Source of the DNA: an uncultured Altererythrobacter sp.
Lineage (GTDB): Bacteria; Pseudomonadota; Alphaproteobacteria; Sphingomonadales; Sphingomonadaceae
Direction: 5' to 3'
Assembly (NCBI GenBank): GCA_913055875.1
Contig: CAJXJY010000002.1
Coordinates: forward strand, 248,001 to 312,000
DNA: 64,000 nt
This document shows positions 34,358 to 44,500 of the stretch, one piece after another. The position numbers and the translations under genes were made by a program. Position 1 is the stretch's first letter, and the number at the start of each line of letters is the position of its first letter. The notes below the pieces were generated by a model that was not told where the DNA came from, did not search any database, and saw nothing but the letters and a program-made list of their open reading frames with translations.

Positions 34358-36131
34358 GACGACACACGCATTCGCAAGAACCTGCATCGCCGCTCTCGCA
34401 TTCGGAGCGGCCTCGTTCGGGCTCGCCCTGCCCGCCCAGGCCAACAGCAGCGCAGCCGAGTATTTCCGTGCCCGCGCGCATTCGAGCAACGCGCCCGAAC
34501 TGCTGAGCAATCCCGACCGCGAATATTACCGCGATCTGTTCCGCGCGATCGAGCGCGAGGAGTGGAGCAAGGTCGATGCGATGTTCGCCGACCGCCCCGA
34601 AGGTCCGCTGCATTCGGTCGCGCGCGCCGAATACTACCTCCACGCCAACAGTCCGCGGGTCGAACTGCCCGCGATCCAGGCCTGGCTCGCCGACGGCAGC
34701 GCGCTGCCGCAGGCCGAGCAAATCACCAATCTCGGCCTCAAGCGCGGCCTGATGTCCGCGCCCTATTTGCCGCGCGAACAGAGCTTCGTCAGCCAGGGCT
34801 ATGCCAGCAAGCGGATCCGCCCGCGCACGGTCGAGGATGGCACCATGCCGGGCGACGTGCGCAGCGCGATCCTCGAGAGGATCAAGAACGACGACCCCGA
34901 CGGCGCGCGGCTGCTGCTCGACGGGATCGATGCCGGGCTGTCCTCCGAAGCACGCGCCGAATGGCGCCAGCGCGTCGCGTGGAGCTATTACATCGAGAAC
35001 AACGACCCTGCCGCCCTCGCGATGGCGCGCACGGTGCGCGACGGCTCGGGCGCTTGGGTCGCCGAGGGGCATTGGGTCGCCGGGCTCGCCTCGTGGCGGC
35101 TCGACGATTGCGACGGCGCCGCCGACGAATTCGAGCTCGCCGCGCGCCGCTCGCACAACAACGAACTGACCGCCGCCGCCTATTACTGGGCGAGCCGCGC
35201 GCTGGTCCGCTGCCGCAAGCCCGAAAAGGCGGCCGAACAGCTGCGCGGCGCGGCGCGACTCGACGAGACGCTCTATGGCATGCTCGCGCGCGAGCAGCTC
35301 GGGCAGGACCTGCCCGCCGACCATGCCAGTGCCGATTTCTCCCAGAAGGACTGGCAGAAGCTGCGCGGCGTCGAGAACGTCCGCACAGCCGTGGCGCTGG
35401 CCGAGATCGGCGAGGACCGCCTCGCCGACGAGGTGCTGCGCCACCAGGCCCGCATCGGCGACGCCTCGCAATACGGCGAACTCTCGCGTCTCGCGCGCGA
35501 GCTCGGCCTGCCCTCGACCCAGCTGTGGATGGCGCACAACGCGCCGCGCGGCTCGCGCGCCGAACCGGCGCTGCGCTACCCCGCCCCGCGCTGGCAGCCG
35601 GTCAACGGGTGGAAGGTCGATCCGGCGCTCGCCTATGCGCATACCTTGCAGGAATCGGTCTTCCGCGCGGGTGCGGTCAGCCCGGCGGGCGCGCGCGGGC
35701 TGATGCAGATCATGCCCGCCGCGGCGCAGGACCATGCCGGCAAGCTCGGCGTTTCCGGCAATGCGAGCGATCTCAACCGCCCCGAGATCAACCTCGCCTT
35801 CGGGCAGGAGCATCTCGAAATGCTGCGCGACAGCCGCGGGACGCAGGGCCTGCTGCCCAAGATCATGGCCGCCTATAATGCCGGGCTGACCCCGGTGACG
35901 CGCTGGAACACCGAGATCCGCGACCAGGGCGACGCGCTGCTCTACATGGAGAGCATCCCCTATTGGGAAACGCGCGGTTACGTCGCGATCGTGATGCGCA
36001 ATTACTGGATGTACGAGCGGCAGGCGGGCGGGCGCTCGGAAAGCCGCACCGCGCTGGCGCAGGGGCAATGGCCGACCTTCCCCGAACTAGGCGGCGGCGG
36101 CGGCGTTTACCTCGCGCATAGCGAGCGCTAG
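34350..36131 (+). CDS. Soluble lytic murein transglycosylase (Slt70-like)
   Basis: A 593-residue periplasmic enzyme that cleaves peptidoglycan glycan strands to 1,6-anhydro ends. A signal peptide (CIAALAFGAASFGLALPAQA) is followed by a long alpha-helical superhelix region. The C-terminal catalytic SLT domain has Glu435 in LQESVFRAG, then SPAGARGLMQIMP and IMAAYNAGLTPVTRW. The start overlaps the end of the upstream UDG-like gene by eight bases. Length and architecture are usual for alphaproteobacterial Slt. Confidence 0.92.
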   Translation: MAKTTHAFARTCIAALAFGAASFGLALPAQANSSAAEYFRARAHSSNAPELLSNPDREYYRDLFRAIEREEWSKVDAMFADRPEGPLHSVARAEYYLHANSPRVELPAIQAWLADGSALPQAEQITNLGLKRGLMSAPYLPREQSFVSQGYASKRIRPRTVEDGTMPGDVRSAILERIKNDDPDGARLLLDGIDAGLSSEARAEWRQRVAWSYYIENNDPAALAMARTVRDGSGAWVAEGHWVAGLASWRLDDCDGAADEFELAARRSHNNELTAAAYYWASRALVRCRKPEKAAEQLRGAARLDETLYGMLAREQLGQDLPADHASADFSQKDWQKLRGVENVRTAVALAEIGEDRLADEVLRHQARIGDASQYGELSRLARELGLPSTQLWMAHNAPRGSRAEPALRYPAPRWQPVNGWKVDPALAYAHTLQESVFRAGAVSPAGARGLMQIMPAAAQDHAGKLGVSGNASDLNRPEINLAFGQEHLEMLRDSRGTQGLLPKIMAAYNAGLTPVTRWNTEIRDQGDALLYMESIPYWETRGYVAIVMRNYWMYERQAGGRSESRTALAQGQWPTFPELGGGGGVYLAHSER

Positions 36132-36143
36132 ACCGGCGGCGTC

Positions 36144-36671
36144 ATGCCCGTCGATCCCGACCGTCCTTTCACGCCGATCAGCATCGCGCTCCTGACCGTT
36201 TCCGACACCCGCACGCCCGCCGACGACACTTCGGGCGATATCCTCGCCGACCGGATCAAGTCCGCCGGACACCGCCTCGCCGCGCGCGCGATCGAGCGCG
36301 ACGATGCGGGCACGATCGCGAGCAAGCTCAACAACTGGATCGACGATCCCGCGATCGACGCGATCGTCACCACCGGCGGCACCGGGCTGACCGGGCGCGA
36401 CGTCACCCCCGAAGCGCTCGACCAGGTCAAGACGCGCGACATCCCAGGCTTCGGCGAGCTGTTCCGCTTCATCGGCTATCGCAGCATCGGCACCAGCACC
36501 GTCCAGAGCCGCGCCTGCGCGGTGGTCGCGCGCGGGACTTATGTGTTCGCGCTGCCCGGCTCCAACGGCGCGGTGAAGGACGGGTGGGACGGGATCCTGG
36601 CGGAGCAGCTGGATAGCCGCAACCGGCCATGTAACTTCGTCGACCTGATGCCGCGGTTGCGCGAGAGCTAG
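36144..36671 (+). CDS. moaB: Molybdenum cofactor biosynthesis protein B
   Basis: A 175-residue MogA/MoaB-fold protein that binds molybdopterin and, in related proteins, adenylates it before molybdate insertion. Diagnostic stretches are LLTVSDTRTPADDTSGD, VTTGGTGLTGRDVTPEA and ALPGSNGAVKDGWD. It lies 12 bp after the transglycosylase and one base before the next hypothetical gene, so it is probably in an operon with both. No other moa or moe genes are near. Confidence 0.93.
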   Translation: MPVDPDRPFTPISIALLTVSDTRTPADDTSGDILADRIKSAGHRLAARAIERDDAGTIASKLNNWIDDPAIDAIVTTGGTGLTGRDVTPEALDQVKTRDIPGFGELFRFIGYRSIGTSTVQSRACAVVARGTYVFALPGSNGAVKDGWDGILAEQLDSRNRPCNFVDLMPRLRES

Positions 36672-36672
36672 G

Positions 36673-37233
36673 GTGCGGTTGTTTCCGGCGTTTGCTTCAG
36701 CGCTCTTTGCGATCGCCGGATCGTCGGCATCCGCAGCGCCCTGCTCGGTCAGCAAAGAGGAACGCGCGGTCGCCAGCGAACTCGATTGGGAGACCTTCGA
36801 TCAGGAGGGCGGGGTTCGCGGCAGCTTTCGCGATCTCGTTGAAAAGGGCTGCCATGCCGCGGCGGTCGAAGCCTATCGTGCATGGCTCGAACGGAACCGG
36901 GGGTTCCCCGACGGAAGAGCGAAAGGGATCGGCATGTTCCATATCGGCCAGTCGCTCGCCTTTACCGGCAATCGCGAGGGCGCGGTCATGATGATCGAGC
37001 AATCCTTTCGGGACGAGCAGGTCGAGGGGCAGACGGCGATCGACTGGAACGCGTATGTCCATGGCGTGCTCGGCTTCTTCGCGGGCGATGCGGAACGCAT
37101 CGCGAAGGCCCGTGCCCGCCTCGCGCAGTCGGATCGGACCTTCGCCAACCGGCAGATGACCGTTCTCGCGGGCCTTCGTCGCTGCCTCGGCAAGCCTTAC
37201 GCCGAAGCGATGTCGCGGGAATGCCGCAATTGA
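36673..37233 (+). CDS. Secreted helical protein of unknown function
   Basis: A 186-residue protein starting with GTG at 36673 and carrying a signal peptide (LFPAFASALFAIAGSSASA). The mature part is helical with TPR-like pairs (LVEKGCHAAAVEAYRAWLERN, IGQSLAFTGNREGAVMMIEQ) and three or four cysteines that could form disulfides. No family was recognised. It follows moaB by one base, suggesting cotranscription rather than shared function. A periplasmic location is likely. Confidence 0.7.
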   Translation: MRLFPAFASALFAIAGSSASAAPCSVSKEERAVASELDWETFDQEGGVRGSFRDLVEKGCHAAAVEAYRAWLERNRGFPDGRAKGIGMFHIGQSLAFTGNREGAVMMIEQSFRDEQVEGQTAIDWNAYVHGVLGFFAGDAERIAKARARLAQSDRTFANRQMTVLAGLRRCLGKPYAEAMSRECRN

Positions 37234-37277
37234 ATACAGCTGCAAGCGCCAGCTTGCCCAGATAGTTTGTTCGCATT

Positions 37278-38411
37278 ATGTTCCGACAAATGGAACGACG
37301 CAAGGAACCCGCCATCTCCGGTCGCGGCGCGCAATCGGGCGCCGTGCCGACCCGCTTCGGCCTAGCCACGCGCGAGGCGGACGGCGACTGGCGCGACTAT
37401 ATGGAATTGCTGGCCCAAGAATCGGGGGGCCCGCCGGTCAAGCTGCGCACCACGGTGATAGAAGAGCATCCCAAGACCATCGTCACCTTCAACCAGTCGC
37501 CCGATATCGGCTTCGACCGCTCGATCAACGCCTATCGCGGCTGCGAGCACGGCTGTGTCTACTGCTTCGCGCGGCCGACGCACGCCTTTCACGACCTCTC
37601 CCCCGGGCTCGATTTCGAAACGAAGCTGTTCGCCAAGCCGGATGCGGCCGAATTGCTGCGCGAAACGCTCGCCAAGCGCAAATACCGCCCGCGACCGATC
37701 GCGATGGGCACCAACACCGATCCCTACCAGCCGATCGAGCGGCGCTATCGCATCACCCGCTCGATCCTCGAAGTGTGCCTCGAGGCGCGCCACCCGGTGA
37801 CCATCACCACCAAGTCCGACCGGGTATGCGACGATCTCGACCTGCTCGCCGAGCTGGCGAGCATGAACCTTACCGCGGTGGCGGTGTCGGTGACCACGCT
37901 CGATCCGAAGCTGTCGGGCAAGCTCGAACCGCGTGCTGCGGCGCCGGCAAAGCGCATGGCCGCGCTCGGCAGGCTCGCCCAGGCTGGCGTGCCGTGCTTC
38001 TGTTCGGTCGCGCCGGTCATTCCGGCTATCACCGACGAATTCATGGAGGACATCGTCGCGCGCGCGGGCGAATTGCGCGTCACCGCCGCCTTCTGGATGG
38101 CGCTGCGCCTGCCGCACGAAGTCGCTCCGCTGTTCCGCGAATGGCTCAGCGTCCACTTTCCCGAGCGCGGCGACAAGGTGATGAATATCGTCCGTTCGAT
38201 GCGGGCCAATGAGCATGGGGGCCGTGACAACGACCCCGATTTCCACAGCCGCTTCAATCCGAAGGGCGTATGGGCCGACCTGTTCCGCAAACGCTTCGAA
38301 ATCGCCTGCAACCGCGCCGGGCTCGGGCCGAAGGACAGGCGGATCAAGTTCGAACTCGACTGCACGCGGTTCCGGCCGCCCGAAGTGGGTGGACAGATGC
38401 GGTTGCTGTGA
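37278..38411 (+). CDS. PA0069-family radical SAM protein (spore-photolyase-like)
   Basis: A 377-residue radical SAM enzyme. The [4Fe-4S] cluster ligands are the C-x3-C-x2-C set in GCEHGCVYCFARP; other marks are MGTNTDPYQPIERRY and ITTKSDRVCDDLDLL, typical of the Rv2578c/PA0069/SplB-like group. The reaction is not established for this group; some relatives repair DNA lesions. The ATG at 37278 gives a normal N-terminus (MFRQMERRKEPAISGRGAQS); a second ATG five codons later is possible. It converges with the membrane-protein gene at 38426. Confidence 0.85.
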   Translation: MFRQMERRKEPAISGRGAQSGAVPTRFGLATREADGDWRDYMELLAQESGGPPVKLRTTVIEEHPKTIVTFNQSPDIGFDRSINAYRGCEHGCVYCFARPTHAFHDLSPGLDFETKLFAKPDAAELLRETLAKRKYRPRPIAMGTNTDPYQPIERRYRITRSILEVCLEARHPVTITTKSDRVCDDLDLLAELASMNLTAVAVSVTTLDPKLSGKLEPRAAAPAKRMAALGRLAQAGVPCFCSVAPVIPAITDEFMEDIVARAGELRVTAAFWMALRLPHEVAPLFREWLSVHFPERGDKVMNIVRSMRANEHGGRDNDPDFHSRFNPKGVWADLFRKRFEIACNRAGLGPKDRRIKFELDCTRFRPPEVGGQMRLL

Positions 38412-38425
38412 CGTTTGAAGCGAGC

Positions 38426-38851
38426 TCAGCCGACCGTGAAGCTGTAGAGGAAGAGTCGCGCGAAAACATACGCTCCGGCCACCACCAGCACGATGAGCAG
38501 GCCGATCCGCCAGTCGTCGTTCGAGATCCCCACACCGGCGCGCAATTCCTCGGTATCCTCGACCCACGCCTTGCGATAGCCGCGATACCAGAACAGAAAT
38601 GTCAGCAACGCTCCGGGCAGCGCGAACAACGGCATCCATATCGCCTGCTCGTTGTCGGACCCGAAATAGAAAAATATCAACACGGTGATCGCGTAGGCGA
38701 GGCTGGCGGTCCACATCGCCCGCCGCGCCGGACGCGCCTTGAGTGCGACAAAGAACTGCAGCACGAACGCGACCACGAACTGCACCGTGAAGCCGACCCC
38801 GCCATAGATGACGAGCGGTACAGCCCACCACTCCAGACCGTTCTCTCCCAT
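38426..38851 (-). CDS. Four-helix membrane protein of unknown function
   Basis: A 141-residue inner-membrane protein with four predicted membrane segments: AVPLVIYGGVGFTVQFVVAF, WTASLAYAITVLIFFYF, WMPLFALPGALLTFLFWY and IGLLIVLVVAGAYVFARLF. A charged loop (YRKAWVEDTEELRAG) lies between the last two. No known family was recognised. It is the last gene of a group with an acyl-CoA ligase, a zinc-ribbon protein and a DUF1330 protein; the DUF1330 stop is only two bases before its start. Confidence 0.65.
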   Translation of the reverse strand: MGENGLEWWAVPLVIYGGVGFTVQFVVAFVLQFFVALKARPARRAMWTASLAYAITVLIFFYFGSDNEQAIWMPLFALPGALLTFLFWYRGYRKAWVEDTEELRAGVGISNDDWRIGLLIVLVVAGAYVFARLFLYSFTVG

Positions 38852-38853
38852 GC

Positions 38854-39285
38854 TCAGAACCCGTCTCCCCCCTCGCCCGGCTTGAACCGCACCAGCCGGC
38901 TGTCCGCCAGCGCAGCGGTGCGGTTCACCACCGCAAGCTGGTAATCGGCATCCTTGATCATCTCGAAAAACGCGCCGCTGTTCGGGTATTGCGCGACGAA
39001 GCCGTCGTGCCAGCGCCGCGCTTCCGGTCCCGTCACCATCGTCTGGAATGCGCCGCGCCACACGATGCTGCCGCCGACGCGGCGGAAGATTGGGCCGCTG
39101 GTGTGCCCGTATTCCTCGTAGGCGCGGCGGCCGCTCCAGCCCTTTTCTGCATGCTCGTGCCCCGCGGGATAGTCCGCCTCGTCGCGGTAAAGCAGCAGGT
39201 TGAGCATGTGGATCGGTTCGTCGCGCGGGAGCGCCTTGAACGCCTCGAAATTGGCGCGGCTCGGATCGATGTAGGTGTCACTCAT
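38854..39285 (-). CDS. DUF1330 domain protein
   Basis: A 143-residue protein of the DUF1330 (dimeric alpha-beta barrel) family. It contains PIHMLNLLLYRDEADYP, where the family has its HMLNL-type first strand, and GGSIVWRGAFQTMVTGPEARRWHDGF and QYPNSGAFFEMIKDADYQ, the conserved central and helical segments. The function is unknown; such proteins may be small ligand-binding or isomerase-like. Its ATG overlaps the stop of the zinc-ribbon gene as ATGA (39282-39285). It is part of the acyl-CoA ligase operon. Confidence 0.82.
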   Translation of the reverse strand: MSDTYIDPSRANFEAFKALPRDEPIHMLNLLLYRDEADYPAGHEHAEKGWSGRRAYEEYGHTSGPIFRRVGGSIVWRGAFQTMVTGPEARRWHDGFVAQYPNSGAFFEMIKDADYQLAVVNRTAALADSRLVRFKPGEGGDGF

Positions 39286-39497
39286 GGCGCGTAGCTTTCG
39301 AGATAGTGGCACGAGGTGCAGCGATAGGTCTCGATCTTGCGCTTCTGCTTCTTGTCGATCTTGAGGCCGTACCAGCGCTTGTCGGGTTTGCCCGGATGCC
39401 AGAACGAGGCGTTCTGGACCGAATGATCGCCCGCATCGATGGTGAACCCCTCCTCCATGCGGCGACCGCATTTGGGGCAGGTCTTGCTCGATGCCAT
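39282..39497 (-). CDS. Small zinc-ribbon protein
   Basis: A 71-residue protein with two CxxC pairs, CPKCGRRMEEG at the N-terminus and CTSCHYLESYAP at the C-terminus, which should bind one zinc. Between them are SFWHPGKPDKRWYGLKI and a very basic stretch (DKKQKRKIETYR). It resembles small nucleic-acid-binding or redox-independent zinc ribbons. It lies two bases after the acyl-CoA ligase stop and overlaps the DUF1330 start. It looks real from its motifs and coupling. Confidence 0.72.
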   Translation of the reverse strand: MASSKTCPKCGRRMEEGFTIDAGDHSVQNASFWHPGKPDKRWYGLKIDKKQKRKIETYRCTSCHYLESYAP

Positions 39498-39499
39498 GG

Positions 39500-41116
39500 T
39501 CAGGCCTCCAGCGTGTAGTCGCTGAACCTGTCGCGCAGGTCCTTCTTGCTGATCTTGCCGGTGGCGGTGTGCGGGATGTCCTCGACGAATTCGACCGCGT
39601 CGGGCAGCCACCACTTCGCGACCTTGTCGGAGAGGAAATCGGTCACCTCTTCCGCCGAGCAGTCGGTGCCCTCTTTCCGCACCACGAACAGCACCGGGCG
39701 CTCGTCCCATTTGGGATGCGCCATGCCGATGCAGGCGGCTTCGGCGACGGCGGGGTGGCCGACCGCGGCATTCTCGAGCTCGACCGAGCTGATCCATTCG
39801 CCGCCCGACTTGATTACGTCCTTGGTCCGGTCGGTCAGCTGGAGCGTGCCGTCGGGATGCAGCATGCCGACATCGCCGGTGTCGAACCAACCGTCGGCGT
39901 CGACCGCATCCTCCTCAGCCTTGAAATAGCGCTCGATGATCCACGGCCCGCGGATCTGCAGCGCGCCCGAAGTCTCGCCGTCGCGCGGCAGGACCTTGGT
40001 CGGATCGTCGAGATCGACCGTGCGCAGCTCGACGCCGAAGATCGGGCGGCCCTGCTTCATCGTCTTGGCGACCTTTTCGTCGAAGCTGAGCTGGTCCCAG
40101 TCCCAGGTCGGCCCGCCGACGGTGCCGATGGGGCTGGTCTCGGTCATGCCCCAGGCGTGCTGGACGCGCGTGCCGTTCTTCATCAGCCGCTCGATCATGA
40201 ACTTGGGCGCGGCAGACCCACCGATGGTCGCGGCCCTGAGCGGCGGGAGGTCGATGCCCTCGCTGTCGCAATACTGGAAATGCGCCAGCCAGACGGTCGG
40301 CACGCCGGCGCTGTCGGTGACGCCCTCCTTGAGCATCATCTCGTGTAGAACGGCGGGATCGTTGACCGCCGCGAACACGAACTTGATCCCCGCCATCGCG
40401 CCGGCATAGGGCAGGCCCCAGCTCGCCGCGTGGAACATCGGCACGACTGGCAGCATCACCGACGAGGCGCTGAAATTGAACGCGGCGGGCTGCAGTCCCG
40501 CGATCGCGTGCATCAGCGTCGAGCGGTGCTCGTATTGCACGCCCTTGGGATGGCCGGTGGTGCCGCTGGTGTAGCAGATCATGCACGGATCGCGCTCGCT
40601 GCCCTCGACCCACTCGAACTCGCCGTCCTGCGCGCCGATCCAGTCCTCGAACGCAATGACTTCGGAGCCCGCGGGCGGATCATAGCAGATGTAATGTTCG
40701 ACGGTGGTCCACCGGTCGCGCATCTTGTCGACGATCGGCTGGAACGCCGCGTCGTAGCACAGCACCTTATCCTCGGCGTGGTTGACGATATATTCGAGCT
40801 GGTCTTCGAACAGCCGCGGATTGACCGTGTGCAGAACCCCGCCCATCCCGGCAACGCCGTACCAGCTGACCAGGTGGCGCGAATGGTTCATCGCCAGGCT
40901 CGCGACCTTGTCGCCCGGCTCGAGCCCGAGCGCCTGCAGCGCCTGCGCCATCTTGAGCGCGTCGATGCGGATCCCGGCCCAGTCGGTGCGCGTCTCCTTG
41001 CCGTCGGCCCAGCGGGTGACGATCTCGCGGTCGCCCGCCTCGCGCGCGGCGTGATCGATCACATGCGTCACGCGCATGGTCCAGTCCTGCATCGCTCCCA
41101 AACCTTGTGTGGGCAT
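39500..41116 (-). CDS. Fatty acyl-CoA ligase (AMP-forming)
   Basis: A 538-residue ANL-family ligase that activates a medium- or long-chain fatty acid to the CoA ester. Motifs are [39 protein letters not shown] and [15 protein letters not shown] with the catalytic lysine. The ATG at 41116 is favoured by GGAGAGGA about eight bases upstream; an in-frame ATG eight codons later is possible. It leads an operon with the zinc-ribbon, DUF1330 and membrane-protein genes. The chain-length preference cannot be read from the sequence. Confidence 0.9.
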   Translation of the reverse strand: MPTQGLGAMQDWTMRVTHVIDHAAREAGDREIVTRWADGKETRTDWAGIRIDALKMAQALQALGLEPGDKVASLAMNHSRHLVSWYGVAGMGGVLHTVNPRLFEDQLEYIVNHAEDKVLCYDAAFQPIVDKMRDRWTTVEHYICYDPPAGSEVIAFEDWIGAQDGEFEWVEGSERDPCMICYTSGTTGHPKGVQYEHRSTLMHAIAGLQPAAFNFSASSVMLPVVPMFHAASWGLPYAGAMAGIKFVFAAVNDPAVLHEMMLKEGVTDSAGVPTVWLAHFQYCDSEGIDLPPLRAATIGGSAAPKFMIERLMKNGTRVQHAWGMTETSPIGTVGGPTWDWDQLSFDEKVAKTMKQGRPIFGVELRTVDLDDPTKVLPRDGETSGALQIRGPWIIERYFKAEEDAVDADGWFDTGDVGMLHPDGTLQLTDRTKDVIKSGGEWISSVELENAAVGHPAVAEAACIGMAHPKWDERPVLFVVRKEGTDCSAEEVTDFLSDKVAKWWLPDAVEFVEDIPHTATGKISKKDLRDRFSDYTLEA

Positions 41117-41196
41117 TATCGGTCCTCTCCAATCGAATCTGCGCAGCATTCATGCCGAGGCTTGCCCGGCTTGGCAATCGGCGGCACAGGCGGCGC

Positions 41197-41592
41197 ATGA
41201 GTTCGCTTCAGAAGGTCAAGCTTTTCCTGGTCGATCATCTCGACCTCGCCAAGGATGCGCTGCATATCTACGTGGCGCTGGCGATCTTCCTCGGCGCGTG
41301 CCTGGTCTTCGGATGGAAGGCACGGCAGTGGAAGCCGTGGCTGCTGGTGCTGGTGGTGGCGATTATCGGCGAGCTCTGGGATATCCGCGACAGCATCGCC
41401 GACGACGATCCGGTCCGCCCGTGGGCGAACTGGAAGGACGTCTGGAACACGATGATCGCACCGACACTGCTGCTGCTGTTCGCGCGCTTTACCGGCGTGT
41501 TTGCAAAGCCGCCTGTCGCCGAGGAAGCGGTGTCAGGCGACGAGGCGGAGGTGGCTGCTGGTCCCGCGGGTGGTGAGCGAGACATTGGCTAG
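41197..41592 (+). CDS. Small membrane protein of unknown function
   Basis: A 131-residue protein with membrane helices ALHIYVALAIFLGACLVFGW and WLLVLVVAIIGELWDI, then a re-entrant or amphipathic segment (MIAPTLLLLFARF) and an acidic, Ala/Glu-rich tail. No family was recognised. The ATG at 41197 gives a plausible N-terminus. The last 60 bases overlap the 3' end of dnaE on the other strand, so its C-terminal tail is encoded in antisense to the end of the replicase gene. Confidence 0.6.
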   Translation: MSSLQKVKLFLVDHLDLAKDALHIYVALAIFLGACLVFGWKARQWKPWLLVLVVAIIGELWDIRDSIADDDPVRPWANWKDVWNTMIAPTLLLLFARFTGVFAKPPVAEEAVSGDEAEVAAGPAGGERDIG

Positions 41593-44500
41593 CCCGGCAA
41601 TGTGTTCGAGCCGTTCGGCGAGATCGCCGTCGAGCGCGTAGTCGCGGCCCAGCCGCAGCACCGGCTCGCGCTCGTCGCCGGTCTTGAGCGTCAGCAGCAC
41701 CTCGCCGCAGCCCTCCGCACCGGGCGCGAGTTCCATCCTGAGATCGGTCAGCGCCGCCGCATCGTGCAGTTCCAGCGTCAGCAGCATCCGCGCGCTGCCC
41801 TTGACGTCGTCGAGCGGTCGCGCGCCGCGCACCGTCACCCGCGGCGGTTCGTCGGGGCTCGGCGAATCGAGCTCGACCGTCAGCAGCACGCAAGTCGCAT
41901 CCGCGGCCCAGTTCTGGAAGCTCTCGACCAGCGATTCCTCGAAACAGGCGGCGCTGAACTGGCCGGTCTGGTCGGAGAAGTCGGCGCGGATGAAATCCTT
42001 GCCGCGCCGGGTCTGGCCCTTGCGGACGTTCTCGACCATCGCCGCCATCACCGCCTGCATCCTGCCGCCGCCCTCGCCCGCATTGGGCACGCCGCCTTCC
42101 ATCAGGCTCTGATAAGTGCGCGCGCCGTTGGCCGAGGCGACCTGCCAGTATTGCTGAACCGGGTGCGCGGAGAAGTAGAAACCGAAATTCTCGCGCTCCT
42201 TCGCCATCCGGTCGGGGCGCGACCATTCCTCGGCCTCCCTGAGCCGCAGATCCTCCTGCGGTGCATCCTCGCCGCCGAACAGGCCGACCTGCCCGCTCTC
42301 GCGCTCGCGCGTCGCCGCATCGGCCACCGCCAGCAGCGTGTCGACATTGCCGAACAGCTTCGCCCGGTCGGGTTCGAGCCCGTCGAGCGCGCCCGCGCAG
42401 ACCAGCCCTTCGAGCTGGCGCGAGTTCATCGAACCCTTGGGGATGCGCTCGAACAGGTCCTTGAGGCTTTCGAAGCGTCCCTTGGCCTCGCGCTCGGCGA
42501 CGATCGCCTTCATCGCCTTGCCGCCGACATTGCGAATGCCGGCGAGCGCATAGCGCACGGCATACCCCTCGTCGGTCTGTTCGACCGTGAATTCCGCCTC
42601 GGAGCGGTTGATGTCGGGTGGTGCGATCTCGATCCCGTTGCGCCGTGCATCGTCGACGAACAGCGCCAGTTTCTCCGACTGATGCATGTCGAAGCACATC
42701 GAGGCGGCGTAGAATTCTTCCGGGTAATGCGCCTTGAGCCACCCCGTCTGGTAGGCGAGCAGCGCATAGGCGGCGGCGTGCGACTTGTTGAAGCCGTAGC
42801 CGGCGAACTTGTCGATCAAGTCGAACAGCTCGTTGGCCTGTTTCGGCTCGATATCCAAATGCTCCCAGCATCCGTCGACGAAGCGCTGGCGCTGCGCGTC
42901 CATCTCGGCCTGGACCTTCTTGCCCATCGCGCGGCGCAGCAGGTCGGCATCGCCGAGCGAATAGCCGGCGAGGATCTGCGCCGCCTGCATCACCTGCTCC
43001 TGGTAGACGAAGATGCCGTAGGTCTCTTCGAGAATGCCCTCGAGCTTGGGATGCGGATATTCGATCGGCACGTCGCCCGCCTTGCGCTTGCCGAACAGGC
43101 CGATGTTCTCCATCGGGCCGGGCCGGTAGAGCGAGACCAGCGCGATGATATCCTCGAACTTGGTCGGCTTGACCGAGCTCAGCGTGCGCCGCATCCCTTC
43201 GGATTCGAGCTGGAACACGCCGACCGTGTCGCCGCGCTTGAGCAGTTCGTAGACCGCCGGATCGTCCCAGGCGAGCGTGTCGAGATCGACCTCGATCCCG
43301 CGCGCCGCCAGCAGGTCGACCGCCTTCTTGAGCACCGACAGCGTCTTGAGCCCGAGGAAGTCGAACTTGACCAACCCCGAGCTCTCGACGTTCTTCATGT
43401 CGTATTGGGTGACCGGCATGTCCGAGCGCGGATCGCGATACAGCGGCACCAGCTGCGCCAGCGGCCGGTCGCCGATCACAACGCCCGCCGCGTGGGTCGA
43501 GGAATTGCGCGGAAAGCCCTCCAATTGCATTGCGAGGTCGACCAGCCGCTTGACCTCGTTGTCGTTGTCGTATTCGCGCTTGAAATCGGCCGCGCCGTTG
43601 AGCGCGCGCGGCAGGGTCCACGGGTCGGTCGGGTGGTTGGGTACCATCTTGCAGAGGCGATCGACATGGCCGTAGCTCATCTGCAGGATACGCCCCGTAT
43701 CGCGCAGCACCGCGCGTGCCTTCAATTTGCCGAAAGTAATGATCTGCGCGACGTGGTCGTGGCCGTATTTGTCCTGCACGTAGCGGATCACTTCGCCGCG
43801 CCGCGTTTCGCAGAAGTCGATATCGAAGTCGGGCATCGACACGCGTTCGGGGTTGAGGAAGCGCTCGAACAGCAGCCCCAACCGGATCGGGTCGAGATCG
43901 GTGATCGTCAGCGCCCAGGCGACCAGCGAGCCCGCGCCCGAACCGCGCCCCGGCCCGACCGGGATATCGTGATCCTTGGCCCATTTGATGAAGTCGGCGA
44001 CGATCAGGAAGTAGCCGGGAAAGCCCATCTGGTTGATGATCCCGACTTCGAATTCGAGGCGCCGTTTGTATTCCACCACCTCGTCCCAAATCCCGTTCGC
44101 CCTGAGCTTGTCGAAGGGCTGCTCTTTCTCCTCGAGCACTTCGGCAGAAGGCAAGGACAGGGCTTCGACAAGCTCGGCCCGAACGGTTTCGGGGTAATAG
44201 CGCTCCAATCTGGCAACGAGTCCCTTGCGCGCATCCTCGGCGAGCATTTTCGCTTCGCCTTCGAGGTCGCCCGCGAGGCTCGGCAGGATCGGATCGCGCG
44301 ACGGCGGCGCGTAAGCGCAGCGCTGCGCGACCACCAGCGTGTTGGCGGTCGCTTCGGGCAGGTCTTCGAACGCCTCCTCCATCATCCGGTGCGACTTGAC
44401 GAAGGCCTGCCTGTTCGAACGCACCCGATCCTCCGCCTCGACATGCGTCGAGCCGGCGATGCACAGCATGGCGTCGTGCGCGGCGTGCATGTGCGGCTCG

